Positions 1 to 7,482 of a DNA stretch of 20,290 nt are shown piece by piece. The notes beneath the pieces are model-generated. The model worked only from the letters and a program-made list of their open reading frames with translations. It ran no database searches and was not told the origin of the DNA. Made by a program: the position numbers and the translations under genes. This DNA comes from UBA4823 sp034436035 (GTDB lineage: Bacteria > Chloroflexota > Anaerolineae > Anaerolineales > UBA4823). The stretch spans positions 1 through 20,290 of the forward strand of contig DAOTVW010000179.1 in assembly GCA_034436035.1 (NCBI GenBank), written 5' to 3'. Within the stretch, counting starts at the first letter, position 1, and each line of letters opens with the position of its first letter.

Positions 1-125
1 CCTTTTCCTACTAAGGCACAGTATTTCGTGATCGCCGCCGTTAGCGTCGTCTTCCCATGATCAATGTGCCCCATCGTCCCTACATTCATGTGCGGCTTCG
101 TCCGCTCGTATTTTTGCTTCGCCAT
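1..125 (-). CDS. tuf: Elongation factor Tu, N-terminal fragment
   Basis: EF-Tu is the GTPase that carries aminoacyl-tRNA to the ribosomal A site. Only the first 41 codons lie in the window; the gene continues past base 1. The visible N-terminus starts MAKQKYERTKPHMNVGTMGH and runs straight into the P-loop GHIDHGKT and the LTAAITKY segment, which is diagnostic for EF-Tu. The ATG at 123-125 follows a strong Shine-Dalgarno (GGAGAGG, 131-137). It lies only 22 bases after the fusA stop, so it is the last visible gene of the rpsL-rpsG-fusA-tuf operon. The usual VNVGTIGHVDHG reads MNVGTMGHIDHG here, all conservative changes. Identity is secure even though only the start is seen. Confidence 0.95.
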   Translation of the reverse strand, partial: MAKQKYERTKPHMNVGTMGHIDHGKTTLTAAITKYCALVGK

Positions 126-147
126 GCGAACCTCTCCTTACTTAGTT

Positions 148-2223
148 TTATGCATAATCTAAAATTGCTCGGGCGACATTTTCAGGCACCCTTGCATAAT
201 GATCGAATTCCATCGAAAAGACCCCTCGCCCCTGGGTTGCAGAGCGTAAATCCGTTGCATAACCAAACATTTCTGCTAACGGTACATACGCCTTTACCGC
301 CTGGGTGTTCCCTATACGAGGTTCAATTCCCAAAATTTCACCACGCCGTGAATTTAGCTGTCCGATGATTTCGCCTAAAAATTCTTCAGGAATAATCACT
401 TCCACTTTCATAATTGGCTCTTGCAAGATCGGCTGGCCAGCTTGGATGCCGCTTTTGAATGCCATAGAAGCAGCCATTTTGAAAGACATTTCATTCGAAT
501 CTACTTCGTGGAATGATCCATCTACCAAATGGACAATGACATCGGTAACCGGATATCCAGCCAAAACGCCTGCCTCAGCTGCTTCGCGAACACCTTTTTC
601 CACGGCAGGGATAAACTCGCTCGGAATCACTCCGCCTTTGATTTCATTCAAAAATACAATACCGCTGCCTGCTTCTCCGGGCTCCATATTGAAAACGACA
701 TGGCCATATTGACCTCTCCCACCGCTTTGTTTTACGTAGCGATGTTCGATATGCTGCACTGGAACCGTAATGGATTCACGGTAAGCTACTTGTGGCTTGC
801 CAACCCGAGCTTGTACGCGAAATTCACGCAGCATCCGATCGACCAATACTTCCAAATGCAACTCGCCCATTCCGGAGATGATCGTCTGCCCGGTATCTTC
901 ATCGGTACGTACGCGAAATGTTGGATCTTCTTCGGATAACTTCTTCAGCGCCTCTCCCATTTTCGCTTGATCCGCGCTGGTCTTTGGTTCGATCGCTACG
1001 GAAATCACCGGTTCCGGGAAAGAAATGGTTTCAAGCAAAATCGGATGCGAGGCATCACACAAAGTATCACCCGTAAAAGAATCCTTTAGACCTAAAACTG
1101 CTCCAATATCGCCAGCATATAGCTCACTAATATCTTCACGTCGGTCTGCGTACATGCGTAACAAACGCCCGATCCTCTCACGCTTATCTTTGGCGGAGTT
1201 ATAAACCGTTGTACCCTGTTCGAGTTTTCCGGAATAAACCCGTACATACGCCAAGCGTCCCATATAGGGGTCTGTAACGATTTTAAAGACCAATGCGCTC
1301 AGGGGAACGTTATCATCAATCGTCCTAATTTCTTGCTCCCCAGTGCGCGGATGGGTGCCTTTCACGGGCGGGACATCTAACGGTGACGGTAGATAGTCCA
1401 CAATCCCATCCAATAATGGTTGAACACCTTTATTTTTTAGAGAACTACCGCAAAAGACAACGGTCGCTTTACTATTGATGACAGCACGACGTAACGCTGC
1501 CTTTAGCTCTTCAATGGTGATTTCATCGCCTTCTAAATATTTTATGGTTAATGCATCATCAATTTCGGCGATTGCTTCAACCATTAACTCACGTTGCTCA
1601 CGTGCTTTTTGCTCTAACTCAGCTGGGATCGGAACAATTAATGGCTCCTTACCCAGATCATCTTCCCAAATAATGGCATGTTGATGGATCAAATCTACCA
1701 CACCCTTGAATGCTGCCTCTTCCCCGATAGGGATCTGCACCGATATAGGATTCGCCCCTAATCGTTGTCGGATTGATTCAATCGACCGCTCATAAGAGGC
1801 TCCAATCCGATCCATCTTATTTACAAAACAAATCCGTGGCACATTATAGCGATCCGCCTGCCGCCAGACGGTTTCACTTTGCGGTTCAACTCCCTGCACA
1901 GCATCGAAGATGACCACTCCACCGTCTAAAACTCGCAGCGATCGCTGCACCTCTGCGGTGAAGTCAATATGCCCCGGTGTATCAATAATGTTAATTTGCA
2001 CCCCATTCCATTCAGCAGTAACGGCTGCCGAAACGATGGTTATGCCTCGTTCACGCTCCTGTTCCATCCAATCGGTCACAGTAGTCCCTTCGTCTACCGA
2101 ACCGATGCGATAGGTCTTCCCGGTATAGAACAAGATCCGCTCGGTAGTTGTTGTTTTCCCGGCGTCGATATGGGCAATAATGCCAATGTTGCGGACTTGA
2201 TCTAACGGTAAAGGTCGAGGCAT
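148..2223 (-). CDS. fusA: Elongation factor G
   Basis: EF-G is the GTPase that drives tRNA-mRNA translocation and, with RRF, ribosome recycling in the cytosol. The 691-residue product has the normal family length. G-domain motifs are all present: G1 AHIDAGKT (17-24), G2 RGITI (59-63), G3 DTPGH (81-85) and G4 NKMD (135-138). The C-terminal domains contain the expected GMGELHLEVLVDRM and SGGRGQYGHV segments. The ATG at 2223 is the first in-frame start after a stop two codons upstream, but its Shine-Dalgarno is weak (GATGAG, overlapping an out-of-frame ATG). It lies 41 bases after rpsG, so translation may depend partly on the upstream gene. The gene sits in canonical str-operon order between rpsG and tuf. 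Confidence 0.98.
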   Translation of the reverse strand: MPRPLPLDQVRNIGIIAHIDAGKTTTTERILFYTGKTYRIGSVDEGTTVTDWMEQERERGITIVSAAVTAEWNGVQINIIDTPGHIDFTAEVQRSLRVLDGGVVIFDAVQGVEPQSETVWRQADRYNVPRICFVNKMDRIGASYERSIESIRQRLGANPISVQIPIGEEAAFKGVVDLIHQHAIIWEDDLGKEPLIVPIPAELEQKAREQRELMVEAIAEIDDALTIKYLEGDEITIEELKAALRRAVINSKATVVFCGSSLKNKGVQPLLDGIVDYLPSPLDVPPVKGTHPRTGEQEIRTIDDNVPLSALVFKIVTDPYMGRLAYVRVYSGKLEQGTTVYNSAKDKRERIGRLLRMYADRREDISELYAGDIGAVLGLKDSFTGDTLCDASHPILLETISFPEPVISVAIEPKTSADQAKMGEALKKLSEEDPTFRVRTDEDTGQTIISGMGELHLEVLVDRMLREFRVQARVGKPQVAYRESITVPVQHIEHRYVKQSGGRGQYGHVVFNMEPGEAGSGIVFLNEIKGGVIPSEFIPAVEKGVREAAEAGVLAGYPVTDVIVHLVDGSFHEVDSNEMSFKMAASMAFKSGIQAGQPILQEPIMKVEVIIPEEFLGEIIGQLNSRRGEILGIEPRIGNTQAVKAYVPLAEMFGYATDLRSATQGRGVFSMEFDHYARVPENVARAILDYA

Positions 2224-2264
2224 AAGTCAAACTCATCTATCCTAACTCGCTGGTGTTCCCTTTG

Positions 2265-2735
2265 TTATACCCGATAATGCGAGAACGCCCGGTTGGCTTC
2301 TGCCATTTTGTGAGTCTCTTCACGTTTTCGGATGGCAGAGCCGGTATTGTTGGCAGCGTCCATTAATTCTGCTGCTAATTTCTCGGAAAAAGTACGCCCC
2401 GTGCGAGCTTTCGATGCCGCGATAATCCAACGGGTCGCCAGAGCAAACCTTCGATCCGGCGGGACTTCCATCGGGACTTGATATGTAGCCCCACCCACCC
2501 GGCGTGGTTTCACTTCCATCAATGGGGATACATTCTTAAAAGCCTGGTCAAATACCTCTAAGGGGTTCTTTTTGGTCTTTTCTTGTATAATATCAAAAGC
2601 ATCGTAGACCAAACGCGCCGCCAAGCTTTTCTTCCCTCGTCTCATCACGCGATTAATAAAGGATTGCACGTCCACACTGTTATAGCGTACATCCGGCGGT
2701 ATCTCAAATTTTTCGGGTTTATTTCTTCGAGACAT
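2265..2735 (-). CDS. rpsG: 30S ribosomal protein S7
   Basis: S7 is a primary 16S rRNA-binding protein that nucleates the head of the 30S subunit and contacts the E-site tRNA. The 156-residue product starts MSRRNKPEKFEIPPDVRYNS and includes FINRVMRRGKKSLA, VGGATYQVPMEV and the C-terminal KMAEANRAFSHYR, all typical of S7. A Shine-Dalgarno GGAGAG sits five bases before the ATG at 2733-2735. The gene follows rpsL by 33 bases and precedes fusA. In Escherichia coli S7 represses the str operon by binding the rpsL-rpsG spacer; the 33-base spacer here is short and I see no comparable structure in it. Confidence 0.98.
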   Translation of the reverse strand: MSRRNKPEKFEIPPDVRYNSVDVQSFINRVMRRGKKSLAARLVYDAFDIIQEKTKKNPLEVFDQAFKNVSPLMEVKPRRVGGATYQVPMEVPPDRRFALATRWIIAASKARTGRTFSEKLAAELMDAANNTGSAIRKREETHKMAEANRAFSHYRV

Positions 2736-2768
2736 TTACTCTCTCCATCACCATATTTTATAAACTGA

Positions 2769-3185
2769 TTATTTTGCCCGTTTTGAACCGTATTTAGATC
2801 GTCCTTGCTTGCGATCCTTAACGCCAGTTGTATCAAGAGAACCGCGCACAATATGATAACGAACACCCGGTAAATCCTTTACACGGCCTCCACGTACCAA
2901 TACAACGGAGTGCTCCTGCAAAGTGTGACCTTCACCAGGTATGTAGGCAGTTACTTCGATGCCATTTGTCAAACGCACACGCGCAATCTTCCGCAACGCA
3001 GAATTTGGTTTCTTGGGTGTCATCGTACGCACAGTAGTACACACACCTCGTTTTTGCGGTGCACCTTTCGCCTGACGTTTTCTGGACTGCTTCATCGAAT
3101 TTAAAGTAAAGAGTAAAGCCGGAGCTTTGCTTTTCTCCTTCTTCGATTGACGGCCTTTACGGACTAATTGGTTGATTGTTGGCAC
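2769..3185 (-). CDS. rpsL: 30S ribosomal protein S12
   Basis: S12 lies at the decoding centre of the 30S subunit and affects accuracy and streptomycin response. I place the start at the GTG at 3183-3185, giving 138 residues beginning MPTINQLVRKGRQSKKEKS, because this matches the family N-terminus and has GGAGG five bases upstream (3191-3195). An upstream in-frame GTG at 3197 would add four residues and use the Shine-Dalgarno itself as coding sequence, so it is unlikely. TPKKPNSALRK and GGRVKDLPGVRYHIVRG are intact. An extra stretch of about 13 residues lies between SKAPAL and PQKRGV, as in the longer S12 forms of many Firmicutes. It is the first gene of the str unit, with its own promoter at 3326-3354. 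Confidence 0.97.
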   Translation of the reverse strand: MPTINQLVRKGRQSKKEKSKAPALLFTLNSMKQSRKRQAKGAPQKRGVCTTVRTMTPKKPNSALRKIARVRLTNGIEVTAYIPGEGHTLQEHSVVLVRGGRVKDLPGVRYHIVRGSLDTTGVKDRKQGRSKYGSKRAK

Positions 3186-3231
3186 ATTTGCCTCCACAAT
3201 AATAAAATCATCTAAAATTTATTTTTTCCAT

Positions 3232-3268
3232 CAAGGGAGGCCATCCAACTTCCGATGGCCTCGCCTTG
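3232..3268 (-). other. Leader hairpin upstream of rpsL
   Basis: A perfect 9-bp inverted repeat, gaggccatc (3237-3245) and gatggcctc (3254-3262), encloses an 8-base loop and is extended by CAAGG/CCTTG (3232-3236 with 3264-3268) across one bulged base. It lies in the predicted 5' leader of the rpsL mRNA, about 50 bases after the likely transcription start and 47 bases before the GTG. No U-run follows on the minus strand (the next bases are A-rich), so it is not a standard intrinsic terminator for rpoB. It could be an mRNA-stability or regulatory leader element; this function is inferred. Confidence 0.6.
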
Positions 3269-3325
3269 AATTTTCAAAGATAGCCTTATTTGACTATGTA
3301 CCGCGAATTTAGGCGGCGAAGGGGG

Positions 3326-3354
3326 ATTTTACCATGCGTCTTATCTCTCGTCAA
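3326..3354 (-). promoter_or_regulatory. Sigma70-type promoter of the str operon (rpsL)
   Basis: On the minus strand a -35 TTGACG (3349-3354), a 17-base spacer and a -10 TAAAAT (3326-3331) give ten of twelve consensus bases at optimal spacing. It begins 10 bases after the rpoB stop, so the predicted start near 3319 gives a leader of roughly 130 bases ahead of rpsL. This lets the ribosomal genes be transcribed independently of rpoB. Confidence 0.75.
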
Positions 3355-3363
3355 GCAATTCCG

Positions 3364-6300
3364 CTAAAATCCTTCGCCTAAATCTAATAAACCCGTCGGT
3401 GGTTTGACCGGCCTTGTTCGTTCTTCTTCCTTCCCGAACCGAATCGTCTCGCCAGTATCGGTGACTGCCTCGACCGCTAAAGCCAAGCTTTGCAGTTCTT
3501 TCACCAATACCTTAAAGGAAGCCGGGATACTTGGTTCCTCGATGGGTTCACCTTTAACGATCGCCTCATACGTCTTCACCCGCCCTTGCACATCATCGGA
3601 TTTCACTGTTAACATCTCTTGCAAGGTATATGCGGCTCCATACGCCTCCAAAGCCCATACTTCCATTTCGCCAAAACGCTGCCCACCAAACTGCGCCTTT
3701 CCTCCTAAAGGTTGTTGGGAAACCAGACTGTATGGACCAGTAGAGCGAGCATGGACTTTATCTTCGACCAGGTGGTGCAATTTGAGCATAGTCATCACGC
3801 CCACCGTAATGGGCTGATCAAAAGGTTCACCCGTCTTCCCATCGCGAAGTATCTGTTTACCCAAAATGGGCATCGGCACGCCGGTTTCAATCATTTTGGT
3901 TTCAGCTAGCTTGCGGATTTCTTCATCAGGAACGTCAGTTGTATCCACGCCGAGCGTCTTTAACCACTCCCGCAAGCACACCACAATCGCCATTTGATCC
4001 AAATGGCGGCGCACCGAGGATTTTATAGTCTTCCGATCGACAAAGAATAAAACTTCATCGGGATTAACCCCTCTTTCTCGCAAGTATTCCGAGAAAACCG
4101 CCTTGCGCGCGTAGATTGGGTCCGAGATCAATTGATAGACATCATACCCTTTATCGCCCAGCCAGCCTTCCAGATATAATCGGCGGACTTCATCGTCATC
4201 CTCGACCAGTTCCGGGTTATATTCCTCTTGGTCTTTAATCCAAGCCCAGGCTTCTTCTCCAACTTTATTCCACGCCTCATCCATCAACCAGGCTCGTGCT
4301 AATTCGGCTTCGATCTCGTCTTCAGTGGCGCCATCAAATACCGGGGTGATCGCCCGGAAGCCGAGACGATCCGCTGCCCAACCGAGATGGGTTTCCAACA
4401 CCTGCCCAATATTCATACGTCCAGGCACACCCAAAGGATTAAGGATGATGTCTACCGGTTCACCGTTTTCCAGGAATGGCATGTCTTCGACCGGTACCAC
4501 TTTGGAAACAACCCCTTTATTTCCATGGCGCCCTGCCATCTTATCGCCGGCGGTAATCTTCCGCTTTTGGGCAACCGAAACGCGGACCATCTTGTCCACC
4601 CCGGCGGAGAGATCGGTATTGTCTTCGCGCGTGAATACTTTGACTTCTACCACTTTTCCGCGCTCGCCATGAGGCATTCTTAATGAAGTATCTTTAACAT
4701 CACGAGATTTTTCACCAAAGATTGCCCGGAGTAACCTTTCTTCTGGGGTTAATTCCTTTTCCCCTTTCGGAGAGATTTTACCAACCAAAATATCATTCGG
4801 ACCAACTTCCGCGCCTACCCGGATGATCCCTTCTTCATCCAAATCCTTAATCGCGTCTTCGCCAACATTGGGTATATCACGGGTAATTTCTTCTGGTCCT
4901 AATCTAGTATCCCGCGATTCGATTTCATACTTTTCAATATGGATGGAGGTAAATTTATCATCTTGAACGAGCCGTTCCGAAATCAAGATGGCATCTTCAT
5001 AATTTCCGCCTTCCCAAGAGAGGAAAGCAACCGTCACATTTTGTCCTAAAGCCAGCTCGCCATTTTGGGTCGAGGAGGAGTCAGCGATCACCTCTCCTGC
5101 TTTTACGCGCTGTCCTTTCACCACTGCAGGACGCTGGTCAATACAAGTGGATTGATTGGACCTTTGATATTTCCGCAAGTTATAGGTTTTCAAATGACCG
5201 TCGGTAGATCGCACCACAATATAACGGCCGGTCACCGAAACTACTTCACCATCTTCTTCTGCAATGACAACCTGCCCCGAATCGATAGCAGCGGCATATT
5301 CCATTCCAGTGGATACCTGTGGGATATCGGGCTGCAGCAATGGAACAGCTTGCGCCTGCATGTTAGAACCCATTAATGCGCGGTTGGCGTCATCATGTTC
5401 CAAAAACGGAATCAACGCCGCACTGATGCCCACAATTTGATGAGGAGCCACATCCATATAATCAATATTCGTGGGCGGCGAGAAGATGAATGAATTGTGG
5501 TAGCGTGAAGATATGCGGGAACGCACAAACTCCCCATCTTCCGTGAGTGGCGCATTGGCTTGGGCAATCACATAGCGATCCTCTACATCAGCGGATAGAT
5601 ATTCTACGTCTTCCGTCACAAATGGAACAATAGCGATATCTTTAGTGATTCCCGCTTCTCGAATTTTCTGGGCAATTTCTTCTGTTATCCTATCGCCACT
5701 GCGGGCAAGCACATCCTGGTTTTGAGGATTGAGCACATCCTCGCGTAAAGCGCGGCCCACAAAACGCGGGTCATTTGGACTAATAAACTTGAGCACGCGG
5801 CGATAAGGAGTTTCAATGAAACCATATTCATTCACCCGCGCAAAAGATGCGAGACGCCCAATCAAACCAATATTTGGACCTTCTGGTGTCTCAATCGGGC
5901 AAATTCGGCCATAGTGAGAATGGTGAACATCACGCACATCGAAACCAGCCCGCTCACGCCTTAAACCTCCAGGGCCAAGTGCTGATAACGTGCGTTTGTG
6001 TCGTAGTTCTGCCAACGGATTTGTCTGATCCATGAATTGAGATAATTGGCTTGAACCGAAAAACTCACGTAAAGCCGCAACAACCGGTCGGATATTAACC
6101 AATGTGATGGGTGAGATTTGCTCTTGATCACGAATCGACATACGCTCCTTGATGACCCGTTCCATTCGACGTAAGCCGATTCGCAATTTATTTTGAATGA
6201 GCTCCCCTACTGTTTTCGCTCGTCGATTTCCTAAATGATCGATGTCATCTGGGTCGAGCATGTTATTATTGATCATGATCATCCGCCGAATTAAGCGCAC

Positions 6301-7284
6301 CACATCCCATTTCGTAACAGTGCGAATCTGCATCGGCACTTTATCATGCAGCTCTAATTTCTGATTGAGCTTATAACGACCGACACGTTCCAAATCGTAG
6401 TGTCGTTGATCAAACAACTGTTCCTCGAGAAACTCGCGTGCATTTTCTAAAGTAGCGGGATCACCCGGACGCATACGTTTAAAGAATTCTAACAATGCTG
6501 CTTCAGCGATATTACTCACATGAGTTAGATCCCACTCCGGTTCTTGTGCAAAGGTTGAACTGATAAACATGCGATCGGGGTTGTTGTCGATATCACTGAA
6601 CAAAGTAATCAATTCTTCATCACTTCCACTGACAAGGGGCGAATCGGCGGTAGAATTGGCGTCTTGTACTGCAGCTAACGCCCTTAAGAAGATTGTCACT
6701 GGAACTGTTCTTTTACGATTAAATCGCAATGTTAGATAATCACTCTTGCGGGTTTCGAATTCCATCCAAGCCCCTCGGTCGGGGATCAATTTTGCCATGG
6801 CTAGCCTTCTGCCCGTGGAACGATCCACAACCGCTTCGAAATAAACACCCGGAGATCGGATTAATTGAGAAACAACCACCCTTTCCGTGCCATTGATGAT
6901 GAAGGTTCCCTTCTCAGTCATCTCGGGAAAATCGCCCAAGAAAATATCCTGCTTGATCGGCTCTTGAATTTCTGGACCCTCGAGCAACACCGAGACATAT
7001 AACGGACTGGCGTATGTTAAATCGCGTTCTACGCATTCTTCTATGGAATGCTTTGGGTCACCAAACCAATAGCGTAATCCCCATTGTTTGGAGAGCGCAT
7101 CCTGGCTGGGGAAATGCAAACGCATTCCTTTGTTATAAGACTCAATTGGTGAAATTTCATTGAATAAATCCGCTAAGCCTTCGGCTTTTAAGCGACGAAA
7201 CGAATCGAGCTGTACCTCGATTAAAGTCGGTAGCGGTAGTTTAACATCAATACGCGCATAAGATTTGCTTGGGAGTACTGCCAT
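3364..7284 (-). CDS. rpoB: DNA-directed RNA polymerase beta subunit
   Basis: RpoB is the second-largest subunit of RNA polymerase and forms one pincer of the catalytic cleft and the rifamycin pocket. The product has 1306 residues. The rifamycin region GSSQLSQFMDQ...HKRTLSALGPGG spans about 410-440 with the wild-type-like Q, D, H and S residues. GDKMAGRHGNKG (913-924), NPLGVPGRMNIGQVLE (949-964) and GGKAQFGGQRFGEMEVWALE (1194-1213) are intact. Between FDGATEDEI (983-991) and RDGKTGEPFD (1147-1156) there are 155 residues where Bacillus has about 19, a lineage-type insertion. The insertion found in E. coli before GDKMAGRHGNKG is absent. The ATG at 7284 has AGGAG (7291-7295) six bases upstream. 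rpoC does not follow, and rplL does not precede it. Confidence 0.98.
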   Translation of the reverse strand: MAVLPSKSYARIDVKLPLPTLIEVQLDSFRRLKAEGLADLFNEISPIESYNKGMRLHFPSQDALSKQWGLRYWFGDPKHSIEECVERDLTYASPLYVSVLLEGPEIQEPIKQDIFLGDFPEMTEKGTFIINGTERVVVSQLIRSPGVYFEAVVDRSTGRRLAMAKLIPDRGAWMEFETRKSDYLTLRFNRKRTVPVTIFLRALAAVQDANSTADSPLVSGSDEELITLFSDIDNNPDRMFISSTFAQEPEWDLTHVSNIAEAALLEFFKRMRPGDPATLENAREFLEEQLFDQRHYDLERVGRYKLNQKLELHDKVPMQIRTVTKWDVVRLIRRMIMINNNMLDPDDIDHLGNRRAKTVGELIQNKLRIGLRRMERVIKERMSIRDQEQISPITLVNIRPVVAALREFFGSSQLSQFMDQTNPLAELRHKRTLSALGPGGLRRERAGFDVRDVHHSHYGRICPIETPEGPNIGLIGRLASFARVNEYGFIETPYRRVLKFISPNDPRFVGRALREDVLNPQNQDVLARSGDRITEEIAQKIREAGITKDIAIVPFVTEDVEYLSADVEDRYVIAQANAPLTEDGEFVRSRISSRYHNSFIFSPPTNIDYMDVAPHQIVGISAALIPFLEHDDANRALMGSNMQAQAVPLLQPDIPQVSTGMEYAAAIDSGQVVIAEEDGEVVSVTGRYIVVRSTDGHLKTYNLRKYQRSNQSTCIDQRPAVVKGQRVKAGEVIADSSSTQNGELALGQNVTVAFLSWEGGNYEDAILISERLVQDDKFTSIHIEKYEIESRDTRLGPEEITRDIPNVGEDAIKDLDEEGIIRVGAEVGPNDILVGKISPKGEKELTPEERLLRAIFGEKSRDVKDTSLRMPHGERGKVVEVKVFTREDNTDLSAGVDKMVRVSVAQKRKITAGDKMAGRHGNKGVVSKVVPVEDMPFLENGEPVDIILNPLGVPGRMNIGQVLETHLGWAADRLGFRAITPVFDGATEDEIEAELARAWLMDEAWNKVGEEAWAWIKDQEEYNPELVEDDDEVRRLYLEGWLGDKGYDVYQLISDPIYARKAVFSEYLRERGVNPDEVLFFVDRKTIKSSVRRHLDQMAIVVCLREWLKTLGVDTTDVPDEEIRKLAETKMIETGVPMPILGKQILRDGKTGEPFDQPITVGVMTMLKLHHLVEDKVHARSTGPYSLVSQQPLGGKAQFGGQRFGEMEVWALEAYGAAYTLQEMLTVKSDDVQGRVKTYEAIVKGEPIEEPSIPASFKVLVKELQSLALAVEAVTDTGETIRFGKEEERTRPVKPPTGLLDLGEGF

Positions 7285-7323
7285 AAAAATCTCCTGAATT
7301 TAACTTTACTAGACAGATAAAAA

Positions 7324-7381
7324 CGTAAAACGATAGCTCTTGGCTTGAAACCACCCTATCATTATGCCGAGTCGTTTTACG
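7324..7381 (-). terminator. Terminator-like hairpin in the rpoB leader (candidate attenuator)
   Basis: A perfect 10-bp inverted repeat, cgtaaaacga (7324-7333) and tcgttttacg (7372-7381), is continued inside by CTC/GAG and GGC/GCC pairs (7337-7344 with 7366-7371). On the minus strand the second arm is followed at once by UUUUUAUCUG. It lies within the rpoB 5' leader, about 45 bases after the predicted transcription start and 39 bases before the ATG. The shape is that of an intrinsic terminator, so it may attenuate rpoB transcription or stop read-through from the transporter operon. A weaker alternative pair, GATAG/CTATC (7356-7360 with 7332-7336), overlaps the second arm. The outer stem is AT-rich, so strength is uncertain. 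Confidence 0.6.
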
Positions 7382-7434
7382 CTAATCAAGGATTACTCTT
7401 CTTAAAATAAGATAATGCCAATAGACGAAAGAAT

Positions 7435-7463
7435 ATTATACCTAACTATTATAGTGATGTCAA
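7435..7463 (-). promoter_or_regulatory. Consensus sigma70-type promoter of rpoB
   Basis: On the minus strand this is an exact TTGACA (7458-7463), 17-base spacer, TATAAT (7435-7440) promoter. The -35 begins only 19 bases after the ATPase stop at 7483. The predicted start near 7428 gives a leader of about 145 bases that contains the hairpin at 7324-7381. A perfect consensus suits a highly expressed gene such as rpoB. Confidence 0.88.
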
Positions 7464-7482
7464 GATGAATTTTTTTTATAAA

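Noticed and set aside
57..1684. Several plus-strand open frames of 67-136 codons
   Set aside because: They lie antisense to fusA, have no plausible start signals or recognisable domains, and fusA is certain on the other strand.
3186..3197. Upstream GTG start for rpsL
   Set aside because: It uses the Shine-Dalgarno as coding sequence and adds residues absent from the family; the GTG at 3185 gives the standard MPTINQL start.
3232..3268. Intrinsic terminator for rpoB
   Set aside because: The stem is strong but no U-run follows on the minus strand, and it lies downstream of the rpsL promoter.
3404..6035. Plus-strand open frames antisense to rpoB
   Set aside because: Shadow frames of a highly conserved coding region.
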